Positions 1-7,053 of a stretch of DNA of 30,387 nt are shown here, piece by piece. Each line of letters opens with the position of its first letter. Within the stretch, counting starts at the first letter, position 1. Under the pieces are notes generated by a model. The model searched no databases, had not been told where the DNA came from, and saw nothing but the letters and a program-made list of their open reading frames with translations. The stretch covers positions 1-30,387 of the forward strand of contig CAZBKO010000016.1 of assembly GCA_964492545.1 (NCBI GenBank), in the 5' to 3' direction. The translations under genes were made by a program, and so were the position numbers. The DNA comes from RGIG1934 sp964492545 (GTDB lineage Bacteria; Bacillota; Clostridia; Lachnospirales; Lachnospiraceae).

Positions 1-27
1 CCTTTGGAAATGGAGGAAGAGAAATGA
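1..27 (+). CDS. azlC: 3' end of upstream gene, probably azlC
   Basis: Frame 1 is open from the window edge and ends in TGA at 25-27, giving a tail of eight residues rich in Glu (PLEMEEEK). The stop overlaps the azlD start as ATGA, the usual coupling of azlC and azlD. Too little sequence remains to identify the product directly; the call rests on the AzlC-AzlD gene order. Confidence 0.5.
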   Translation, partial: PLEMEEEK

Positions 28-353
28 GCCTTATAGAGAAAATAATAACAATAGCGATGGTTGTGCTTGGTACAATGATAACAAGATTTCTTCCGTTTAT
101 AGCCTTTCCGGATGGGAGAGAGACACCAAAATACATAACGTATCTTGGAAAGGTACTGCCAATGGCTGTATTTGGACTTCTTGTAGTATACTGCTTAAGA
201 CATGTTGATGTTTTAGGTGGATATCATGGAATTGCGGAGCTTATTTCCATAGTAATAGTTATTGCATTACATTTGTGGAAAAGGCATATGCTTTTATCCA
301 TTGCCGGCGGTACATTTTGCTATATGATGCTTGTTCAGCTTGTATTTGTATAG
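24..353 (+). CDS. azlD: AzlD family branched-chain amino acid transport subunit
   Basis: A 109-residue, almost entirely hydrophobic protein with three to four membrane segments. The first carries the AzlD-like pattern of a helix followed by TRFLPF, and the protein ends in two further hydrophobic helices. AzlD is the small partner of AzlC; together they export branched-chain amino acids (and analogues such as azaleucine) across the cytoplasmic membrane. The start at 24 is preceded by GGAGGAAG at 12-19 and overlaps the upstream stop by 4 bp, so translation is probably coupled. Length is normal for the family. Confidence 0.85.
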   Translation: MSLIEKIITIAMVVLGTMITRFLPFIAFPDGRETPKYITYLGKVLPMAVFGLLVVYCLRHVDVLGGYHGIAELISIVIVIALHLWKRHMLLSIAGGTFCYMMLVQLVFV

Positions 354-364
354 CAATAAATAAT

Positions 365-393
365 TTGTCGACTAAAAAAGTATATGATATAAT
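365..393 (+). promoter_or_regulatory. Sigma-A-type promoter of the GGDEF gene
   Basis: TTGTCG at 365-370 and TATAAT at 388-393 are separated by exactly 17 bases. The implied transcript starts near 400, about 20 bases before the GGDEF gene, so that gene is probably transcribed separately from azlCD. Confidence 0.65.
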
Positions 394-420
394 TGTTCAT
401 AATACGTTTTACGAAAGAAG

Positions 421-2106
421 ATGATGGTGTATATGAAGAATATTTTGCGTACAATTTCAATAGCATTGATGGTTCTCTTGCTGTTGACGGCACTTGTATG
501 TGTGGGAGATAATTATAACAAGGCTGATAATAAGTTTAACCAATACACAGTTATTAAGGATGATTGGAAGCTCTCAAGGAATAATAGTGAGAAGGAGATT
601 AGTCTTCCATATGCACTACGTGTATCTAATAAGGATTCCTTCAGCATATCTCATACATTCAAAAAGGGTGAGGTTATCAACAGTGATTATTTGTATGTCA
701 CATTGTATTACTGTGATGCAGATATATATATTGATGGAAAATTGTATTATAGTTATACCTTTGAAAAGAGCGCCACAAAGAAGAGCGGTGGAATGGCATA
801 TTTATTCTACGAAATGCCTTATGATCTGCTGGGACATACATTAACAATAACCTATAAGCCACAGATGAACCTTGTTACATACAGAATAGCAGGACCTAGT
901 ATAGGCCGCAAAATGGATGTATTTGTCAATCTGTTTGCCCACAACATTTGGGATTATGCACTAATATTCATAATTATTGTGTTGGGAATCTGCATTGTCA
1001 GTGGCAGCATTCTAATTAAAGTGTATTCTCATAAGAGTGACGAGGTTATGCTTAACTTGGGATTGTTTGCTGTTATATGTGGCATATATCTGGGTGTGAG
1101 GCTGGAATGTGTAAGAATATATTTTCAAAATCCACTATGTATATATACTTTGGAATTTTTCAGTTTAATGCTGATAATGCTGCCTACATTATTGCTTCTA
1201 AAAAGCGTGCTGTTTGGAAGAAGCAGAACAATAATTAACGCAAGTCTAATAGTCTGTATTGCAAATATTATTTTTCAGTATATACTATATATGGTAACGT
1301 CAGTGGAATTGAGAGAAATGCTAATTCTATCTCAGGTGGTGCTGGTGATAACCATAAGTGCATGTCTATATGTTATATTTATTAGAAAAGAAGTTGTTGA
1401 TATCCATAGAAAAGAGCTTACATATTCAGCAATTCCAATTGGAGTATGCAGTATTTTGGAGATAGCACTTCATTATATAAGTATAACAATACAGACCGGA
1501 GTGCTTATTAAGCTTGGAATAATTATTTTCGTAATAATGGAAGTGTATTTCAGCATGAAGAGATACAGACAGTATCTTTTGGAAGAACAGAAAAACACTA
1601 TTTTCAGAGAGATTGCATATACTGATATTGAGACAGGAATAAGCAACAGAAATGCATATGAACATGAATGTGAAAAGCTTAATGCACAGACTGGTATTCA
1701 TGAATCATTGTCAGCTATTGTATTTGATTTAAATGGTCTTAAGAAGGTAAATGATACTCTTGGACACGCATCAGGTGATATGCTGATTAAAGGCATGGCA
1801 GGTATACTTAAGACGGTGTTCACAAATGCTATTGGAGTATATAGAACCGGTGGAGATGAATTTATTGTTATTCTCGGAGATACAGACGAAAAGGAACGAC
1901 AGAAATTATTAGATATTCTTGAAATTGAGCGAAAGAGCTGCAAACTCAAAGATGGAATGGAACTAAGTTATTCTTACGGACTGGCTGTATTTGACAGTTC
2001 CAAACATACAGATGTTACTACTATGATAAAAGATGCAGACAACGAAATGTATGCACATAAAAAGAACTTTTATCTCAGTCGAGACAACTCTTCTTTAGAA
2101 AAATAA
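421..2106 (+). CDS. Membrane-bound diguanylate cyclase (extracytoplasmic sensor, multi-TM, GGDEF)
   Basis: A 561-residue protein. An N-terminal membrane anchor (about residues 8-28) is followed by an extracytoplasmic beta-rich region (about 35-170), then about seven hydrophobic segments (about 180-385), a short helical linker, and a GGDEF domain from about 400 to 555. The plan resembles 7TMR-DISM type receptors. The GGDEF domain opens with TDIETGISNR and has an intact catalytic GGDEF motif near residue 478, so c-di-GMP synthesis from two GTP is expected. The usual inhibitory I-site RxxD, five residues before GGDEF, is not seen (TNAI is in its place), so product inhibition may be absent. Starts at 421, 424 and 433 are all possible; GAAAG at 412-416 best fits 421 or 424. 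Confidence 0.8.
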   Translation: MMVYMKNILRTISIALMVLLLLTALVCVGDNYNKADNKFNQYTVIKDDWKLSRNNSEKEISLPYALRVSNKDSFSISHTFKKGEVINSDYLYVTLYYCDADIYIDGKLYYSYTFEKSATKKSGGMAYLFYEMPYDLLGHTLTITYKPQMNLVTYRIAGPSIGRKMDVFVNLFAHNIWDYALIFIIIVLGICIVSGSILIKVYSHKSDEVMLNLGLFAVICGIYLGVRLECVRIYFQNPLCIYTLEFFSLMLIMLPTLLLLKSVLFGRSRTIINASLIVCIANIIFQYILYMVTSVELREMLILSQVVLVITISACLYVIFIRKEVVDIHRKELTYSAIPIGVCSILEIALHYISITIQTGVLIKLGIIIFVIMEVYFSMKRYRQYLLEEQKNTIFREIAYTDIETGISNRNAYEHECEKLNAQTGIHESLSAIVFDLNGLKKVNDTLGHASGDMLIKGMAGILKTVFTNAIGVYRTGGDEFIVILGDTDEKERQKLLDILEIERKSCKLKDGMELSYSYGLAVFDSSKHTDVTTMIKDADNEMYAHKKNFYLSRDNSSLEK

Positions 2107-2157
2107 GAGAATGAGGAGTACTTGAAGGTTACAAATTAAATTAGATGGAGAATTGAA

Positions 2158-3516
2158 ATGAATATTATTATTGTTGGTTGCGGTAAAGTTGGTTATACGC
2201 TTGTAGAACAATTAAGCGGAGAGAATCATAATATTGTTGTGGTTGATTCTAATCCGGAAAAGGTTCAGTCGATTATTGGAACACTTGACGCTATGGGAAT
2301 TGTTGGAGATGGTGTCAGCTACAGTGTACTTGAAGAGGCAGGAATACCTACTGCAGATTTGCTAATAACTGTGACAGGATCTGATGAGCAGAATTTGCTG
2401 TGCTGTCTTCTTGCTAAGAAGAATAGTAATTGTAAGACTATTGCAAGAGTAAGAAATCCTGTTTATTATGATGAGATAGAATATATTAAGCAGGAATGTG
2501 GACTTGATATGGTTATTAATCCGGAATATGCTGCGGCAAATGAAATAGCAAGTTTATTTATGTTTCCATCTGCAGTCAATATAGAAACATTTGCAAAGGG
2601 ACAGGTCGAAATACTTCATGCAAAGCTGTTGGCAGGTTCGCCACTTATTGGTGAAAAGGTTATGAGCATAAGAAGTGAAATGCAGTGTAATGTGTTAGTA
2701 TGTGGTGTTACAAGAAAAGAAATTCCAATTATTCCAAATGGAGATTTTGTTTTTGAAGAAAATGATACAGTTGCCATTGTGGCCAAGAGACCTGATGCCA
2801 TTAGCTTCTTTAGAAAGCTTGGATTAATGAAGAACAAAATCAACAATGCTATACTGGCAGGTGGTGGAAAAATATCATTTTATCTTTCAAAGATGTTGAT
2901 AAAGGCCGGGGTTAGAACAACCATCATTGAAATAGATAAGGAACGATGTGATAAGCTTAGTGAACATATACCTGAGGCAACCATAATATGTGCAAATGCA
3001 ACTGAGCAGACTGTATTAGAGGAGGAAGGACTTCCTCAGATTCAAGGCTTTGCTGCTCTTACAGGATTAGATGAAGAGAATATTCTTATGTCATTGTATG
3101 CCAAAGGTGTTTCTGATGCTAAGATAGTAACAATAGTAAATAGAATTAATTTTAGAAGTGTCATCAAAAATCTTGATATTGACACCGTTGTTAATCCAAG
3201 ATTTATAACTGCAAACCAGATTATTAAGTATGTTCGTTCAAGAAATAATTCAATTAACAGTAATGTTGAGAATCTTTATAAGCTGGAAGATGGAAAGATT
3301 GAAGCATTGGAATTCCTGATTAATGAGGAATCAAAAATAACAGGGAAACAATTGCAAAGCCTTAAGATAAAGAAAAACACTTTAATTTGCAGTATATGCC
3401 GTGATAACAAAATTATTATTCCTTCAGGAAAGGATTCCATTAAAGTAAATGATTCGGTAATAGTTGTTATGTCAGGATATAGAATTTCTGATATTAAAGA
3501 GATTCTGGAGGATTAA
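2158..3516 (+). CDS. trkA: TrkA, regulatory NAD-binding subunit of Trk potassium uptake
   Basis: A 452-residue soluble protein with the duplicated RCK layout of TrkA: RCK_N with the Rossmann motif GCGKVG (residues 7-12) and an acidic ribose-binding residue in VVVDSN, an RCK_C domain to about 220, then a second RCK_N (GGGKIS near 235, TIIEID) and a second RCK_C. It gates TrkH in response to nucleotides at the inner face of the membrane. GGAGA about 10 bases upstream supports the ATG at 2158. trkH follows after 5 bases, so the two are one operon. Length is as expected for two-repeat TrkA. Confidence 0.93.
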   Translation: MNIIIVGCGKVGYTLVEQLSGENHNIVVVDSNPEKVQSIIGTLDAMGIVGDGVSYSVLEEAGIPTADLLITVTGSDEQNLLCCLLAKKNSNCKTIARVRNPVYYDEIEYIKQECGLDMVINPEYAAANEIASLFMFPSAVNIETFAKGQVEILHAKLLAGSPLIGEKVMSIRSEMQCNVLVCGVTRKEIPIIPNGDFVFEENDTVAIVAKRPDAISFFRKLGLMKNKINNAILAGGGKISFYLSKMLIKAGVRTTIIEIDKERCDKLSEHIPEATIICANATEQTVLEEEGLPQIQGFAALTGLDEENILMSLYAKGVSDAKIVTIVNRINFRSVIKNLDIDTVVNPRFITANQIIKYVRSRNNSINSNVENLYKLEDGKIEALEFLINEESKITGKQLQSLKIKKNTLICSICRDNKIIIPSGKDSIKVNDSVIVVMSGYRISDIKEILED

Positions 3517-3521
3517 CGGAT

Positions 3522-4961
3522 ATGAATTATGGAATTATAATGTACATATTAGGCTGTGTTCTAAAGATTGAGGGAGTGTTTTTAATACTTCCATTTGGCG
3601 TGGGCTTAATGTACGGAGAAAATGAAGCGTGGGCGTATCTGATTATCTCAGTTGTATGTTTAGCACTGGGATTTCTTATCACACTTCACAAGCCTGTTAA
3701 TAAGAAAATGTATACAAGAGATGGTTTTGCCAGTGTTGCACTTGGCTGGATAGTAATGAGTGTATTTGGAGCACTTCCGTTTGTTATGACTGGAGACATT
3801 CCATCCATGGTAGACGCTTTGTTTGAGACTATATCAGGTTTCACAACGACAGGTGCCAGCGTATTGGCTGATGTTGAGAGTCTTTCTTATGCGTCATTAT
3901 TTTGGAGAAGCTTTTCTCACTGGATAGGCGGCATGGGTGTATTTGTGTTCATTGCAGCAATACTTCCAATGATGGGAAGTTCAACCATGAATCTAATGAA
4001 GGCGGAGAGCCCGGGACCATCAGTGAGCAGACTTGTGCCACATGCAAAGGACACAGCAAAGATACTTTACTTCATTTATATTATAATTACTGTTGTCGAG
4101 GTGGTTTTTCTTCTTATAGCAGGAATGTCAGTTTTTGATTCATTCACAACAACATTTGGTACAGTTGGAACGGGTGGATTTGGAATTAAAAACGATAGTA
4201 TGATGAGCTATTCACCTGCAATTCAGAATATTATTACAGTATTTATGATACTCAGTGGTGTTAACTATATTGCTTATTTTTATATTTTAACTAGAAAATA
4301 TAGAGAGGCTTTTAAGGTTGAAGAGGTCAGATGGTATTTTGCAATAATATTTGGTGCGGCAGCATTGATTTTATTTGACACAAGACATATTTATACTAAT
4401 ATATTTACCGGACTTAGACACGTATTCTTTCAGATTGGATCAATTATTACAACAACAGGATTTAGTACTTGTGACTTTGATAAGTGGCCGCAAATGTCTA
4501 AGACAATTCTTATTATATTAATGTTTGTGGGTGCGTGTGCAGGCAGTACAGGTGGTGGTATTAAGGTATCAAGGCTTGTTATATTATTTAAGGCTATTAA
4601 GAAGGAGCTTGCGACAATGGTACATCCAAGAGCTGTCAAGAAGATTAGAATGGATGGACATAGTGTGACACATGAAGTTGTAAGAAGTACAAATGTATTT
4701 ATTTCGATATATTTTGTTGTATTGTTTTCATCAGTATTGCTCATAAGTATAGATGAGCTTGGATTTACAACGAACTTTACAGCAGTAGCAGCAACACTTA
4801 ACAATATCGGACCAGGTATGGACCTTGTTGGACCAACTCAGAATTATTCGATTTTTTCAGGATTTTCAAAGGTTATATTAATGTTTGATATGCTTGCTGG
4901 AAGACTTGAGTTATTCCCGGTTTTATTATTGTTGTATCCGGCAAACTGGAGAAAAAATTAA
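3522..4961 (+). CDS. trkH: TrkH family potassium channel/transporter subunit
   Basis: A 479-residue integral membrane protein with the four-fold M1-P-M2 repeat of TrkH/KtrB proteins. The four selectivity-filter loops are visible: ETISGFTTTGAS, GTVGTGGFG, ITTTGFST and NNIGPG. It carries K+ inward, controlled by the adjacent TrkA. The start has GGAGG at about 3508 inside the end of trkA and a 5-base gap, so the pair is translationally linked. It is followed by a hairpin terminator. No lesions were seen. Confidence 0.93.
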   Translation: MNYGIIMYILGCVLKIEGVFLILPFGVGLMYGENEAWAYLIISVVCLALGFLITLHKPVNKKMYTRDGFASVALGWIVMSVFGALPFVMTGDIPSMVDALFETISGFTTTGASVLADVESLSYASLFWRSFSHWIGGMGVFVFIAAILPMMGSSTMNLMKAESPGPSVSRLVPHAKDTAKILYFIYIIITVVEVVFLLIAGMSVFDSFTTTFGTVGTGGFGIKNDSMMSYSPAIQNIITVFMILSGVNYIAYFYILTRKYREAFKVEEVRWYFAIIFGAAALILFDTRHIYTNIFTGLRHVFFQIGSIITTTGFSTCDFDKWPQMSKTILIILMFVGACAGSTGGGIKVSRLVILFKAIKKELATMVHPRAVKKIRMDGHSVTHEVVRSTNVFISIYFVVLFSSVLLISIDELGFTTNFTAVAATLNNIGPGMDLVGPTQNYSIFSGFSKVILMFDMLAGRLELFPVLLLLYPANWRKN

Positions 4962-4975
4962 TACATTATAATTTA

Positions 4976-5004
4976 ACGGACAGGAGAAAAACCTGTCCGT
5001 TTTG
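4976..5004. terminator. Bidirectional hairpin between trkH and the DUF2798 gene
   Basis: ACGGACAGG (4976-4984) pairs perfectly with CCTGTCCGT (4992-5000) around an A-rich 7-base loop, followed by TTT on the + strand. It lies between two converging genes, so it probably ends transcription from both sides. Confidence 0.75.
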
Positions 5005-5553
5005 CTATTCAATATCTTTTCTGAAAAGTAATTTAAAAATTGTTCTAACAAAGGGCTGAATAAAGAATAACTGCGTAAAAAATGCAAATGGAAAGTTAAA
5101 GCACACTAGCTTTAACCAGTCAGCAAGCATTGTAAAAATGTTGAAATCTACATAATTATATGGATAGTAGATTATTGCGGCTATCAAGCTCATTGCCGGG
5201 CACATAAGGCCTACAGTGGCACATATTATAGCTGTTTCAAATATCATTGGATGATTCTTTCTTGGATCAAAAACTCTTGAAGCTAGTTTGAAAGAAAGAG
5301 GACTTCCCATTATGTTTTCAAGTAGGAATGCAAAACAAAACTCAATGAGTATAACTGCCCATATTGGGAGGTAGCTTCCAAACATATAGACGCCACCCTG
5401 ATTTTTGATGGCAGATAATACACTGCCTGACTGGTTTGCAGCCGTAAGCGTTGTTCCGTGAATTACATACAAACTAAAAAATACATATGCATGTACGGTG
5501 ATAAGTACTGTTAGGAAGGCAAATACCATCCTTTGAAATTGGTTTCTTGGCAT
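5005..5553 (-). CDS. DUF2798 family membrane protein
   Basis: A 182-residue protein with about four hydrophobic helices arranged as two similar halves. Each half contains a conserved polar and proline-bearing helix (MPRNQFQRMVFAFLTVL near the start; a later segment with the P-A-M-S-L pattern). This matches DUF2798-type proteins, whose function is unknown. An in-frame ATG lies 33 bases further upstream, at 5586, but the ATG at 5553 is preceded by a clear GGAG (complement of ctcc near 5564-5567) at good spacing and begins the conserved MPRNQFQ motif, so I chose it. The gene stands alone, with its own promoter and a structured leader upstream (5600-5762). Confidence 0.75.
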   Translation of the reverse strand: MPRNQFQRMVFAFLTVLITVHAYVFFSLYVIHGTTLTAANQSGSVLSAIKNQGGVYMFGSYLPIWAVILIEFCFAFLLENIMGSPLSFKLASRVFDPRKNHPMIFETAIICATVGLMCPAMSLIAAIIYYPYNYVDFNIFTMLADWLKLVCFNFPFAFFTQLFFIQPFVRTIFKLLFRKDIE

Positions 5554-5601
5554 AACTAAAAACTCCTTTAATATAATATTTTTCAAAAATCAATATTTGA
5601 A

Positions 5602-5699
5602 CACAAAAAAAGACACAAGTGAGAGATTATGATGGCTATGTATATGGAAAAACATAGTACCGTAATCAGATTTACGTGCAGGATTGCACCACTTGTGTC
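5602..5699 (-). ncRNA. Branched structured RNA leader ending in a U-run (candidate riboswitch or small RNA)
   Basis: A perfect 10-bp outer stem (GACACAAGTG at 5699-5690 with CACTTGTGTC at 5621-5612, minus strand) encloses three hairpins: GTGCA/TGCAC (loop ATCC), CGTAA/TTACG (loop ATCTGA) and CTATGT/ACATAG. The last outer-stem base is followed directly by seven Us, as in an intrinsic terminator. A minus-strand promoter lies about 35 bases upstream and the DUF2798 start about 50 bases downstream. It matches no riboswitch consensus I could recall. It could control read-through into the DUF2798 gene or be an independent RNA of about 130 nt. Confidence 0.5.
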
Positions 5700-5732
5700 G
5701 TTATGTATCAATATTCAGTTTTGAACCAATTG

Positions 5733-5762
5733 ATTATAGCATAAAAAAATTGATGATGTAAG
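5733..5762 (-). promoter_or_regulatory. Extended -10 promoter for the structured leader and DUF2798 gene
   Basis: On the minus strand, TATAAT (5738-5733) is preceded by TGC, an extended -10. A CTTACA hexamer lies 18 bases further upstream (5762-5757). The predicted start is near 5726, before the branched RNA. Confidence 0.55.
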
Positions 5763-5791
5763 TAAAAAAATATAGAAATTTGAGAAGGCTG

Positions 5792-5806
5792 GTGGTATAA
5801 TACCAC
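5792..5806 (+). promoter_or_regulatory. ddh promoter -10 inside a palindrome (possible operator)
   Basis: TATAAT at 5796-5801 has an upstream TGG (extended -10). It sits within GTGGTA-TAA-TACCAC, a perfect 6-bp inverted repeat centred on the -10. A repressor binding here would block RNA polymerase. The transcript would start near 5808, giving a short leader to the ddh ATG at 5841. Confidence 0.5.
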
Positions 5807-5840
5807 ACAGATTATGTATAAGAAAAATGGAGGAAAGATA

Positions 5841-6827
5841 ATGAGCATTAGAATTGGAATTTTAGGTTACGGTAACCTTGGTAAAGGCATTGAATGTGCC
5901 ATTAAGCAGAACGATGATCTTGAGTTAACAGCAGTATTTACAAGAAGAGACCCTTCATCAGTTAAAATATTAACAGATGGAGTTAAGGTGTATTCAGTAG
6001 ATGATGCAGTTAAGATGAAGGATGATATAGATGTACTTATTCTCTGTGGAGGAAGCGCAACAGATCTTCCTGTACAGACCCCTGAATATGCTAAATATTT
6101 TAATGTGGTAGATAGCTTTGATACACATGCAAACATTCCTACACATTTTGATAATGTAGATGCATCAGCTAAAGAAAATGGACATGTTGCAGTTATTTCA
6201 GCAGGCTGGGATCCTGGTATGTTCTCACTCAACAGATTATATGCCAACGCAATTCTTACAAACGGAAGCGATTACACATTCTGGGGAAAGGGCGTTAGCC
6301 AGGGACATTCAGATGCAATCAGACGTGTTAAGGGTGTTAAGAATGGAAAGCAGTACACTATTCCTATTGAGAGTGCACTTGAAGCAGTAAGAAATGGTGA
6401 GAATCCAGAGCTTACAACAAGAGAAAAGCATAGAAGAGAGTGCTTTGTAGTGGCAGAAGAAGGAGCAGATTTAGCACAGATTGAAGAAGATATCAAGACA
6501 ATGCCTAACTACTTCTCAGATTACGATACAACAGTACATTTTATCACAGAAGAAGAATTAGAGAAGAATCACAGTGGAATTCCTCATGGTGGATTTGTTA
6601 TCAGAAGTGGTAAGACGGGATGGAATTTAGAGAATAATCATATTATAGAATATAGCTTGAAGCTTGATTCAAATCCTGAGTTCACAGCATCTGTAATTGT
6701 TGCATATGCAAGAGCAGCATACAGAATGAATCAGGAAGGAACTAAGGGATGCAAGACAGTATTTGATGTGGCACCAGCTTATCTTAGCACATTATCAGGA
6801 GAAGAGTTAAGAGCTCACATGCTGTAA
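5841..6827 (+). CDS. ddh: meso-Diaminopimelate D-dehydrogenase (EC 1.4.1.16)
   Basis: A 328-residue NADP-dependent enzyme that converts L-2-amino-6-oxopimelate (from tetrahydrodipicolinate) plus ammonia directly to meso-diaminopimelate, for peptidoglycan and lysine. The N-terminal Rossmann motif GYGNLGKG is followed by FTRRDP, whose paired Arg residues match those that bind the NADP 2'-phosphate in the Corynebacterium enzyme. Substrate-region motifs include SAGWDPGM, GVSQGHSDA and the C-terminal GFVIRSG. An in-frame ATG at 5814 would start only 6 bases after the predicted transcription start. The ATG at 5841 follows GGAGGAAAG (5829-5837) and begins the conserved MSIRIGILG, so I chose it. A single-gene unit with its own promoter and terminator. 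No lesion. Confidence 0.93.
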   Translation: MSIRIGILGYGNLGKGIECAIKQNDDLELTAVFTRRDPSSVKILTDGVKVYSVDDAVKMKDDIDVLILCGGSATDLPVQTPEYAKYFNVVDSFDTHANIPTHFDNVDASAKENGHVAVISAGWDPGMFSLNRLYANAILTNGSDYTFWGKGVSQGHSDAIRRVKGVKNGKQYTIPIESALEAVRNGENPELTTREKHRRECFVVAEEGADLAQIEEDIKTMPNYFSDYDTTVHFITEEELEKNHSGIPHGGFVIRSGKTGWNLENNHIIEYSLKLDSNPEFTASVIVAYARAAYRMNQEGTKGCKTVFDVAPAYLSTLSGEELRAHML

Positions 6828-6845
6828 TAATATTTGAAATTAAGG

Positions 6846-6889
6846 GGCTGACACTTGAAGTTTAAAAGCTTTAGGTGTTAGCCTTTTTT
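6846..6889 (+). terminator. Intrinsic terminator of ddh
   Basis: GGCTGACAC (6846-6854) pairs with GTGTTAGCC (6875-6883), with one G-U pair and further partial pairing of CTTGAAG with CTTTAG toward the loop. It is followed by TTTTTT at 6884-6889. Confidence 0.9.
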
Positions 6890-6976
6890 GATAGATAGGA
6901 AATTATGTCTTATCTATTAAAACGCTCCGAGAGATGTGTACAAATTCGTAAGGAAAAAGTCACTTCGTTCTTGTCA

Positions 6977-7005
6977 TTGCAAAATTTGCTATATAAAGGT
7001 AAAAT
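6977..7005 (+). promoter_or_regulatory. Promoter of the hybrid kinase 1 operon
   Basis: TTGCAA (6977-6982) and TAAAAT (7000-7005) are 17 bases apart. The start would be near 7012, leading to the GAGGAT ribosome binding site at 7044-7049. The stretch 6890-6976 before it holds only a weak inverted repeat (ATAGATA/TATCTAT at about 6891-6917). Confidence 0.5.
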
Positions 7006-7053
7006 ATATGTATAGAAGCAGACACAAATTACTTAGCAGAAATGAGGATTTAT

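Noticed and set aside
5612..5699. Cloverleaf-like folding of the 10-bp stem plus three hairpins as a tRNA
   Set aside because: There is no T-loop GTTCRA motif, the acceptor stem is too long, and arm lengths do not fit a tRNA. It is kept only as a candidate leader RNA.
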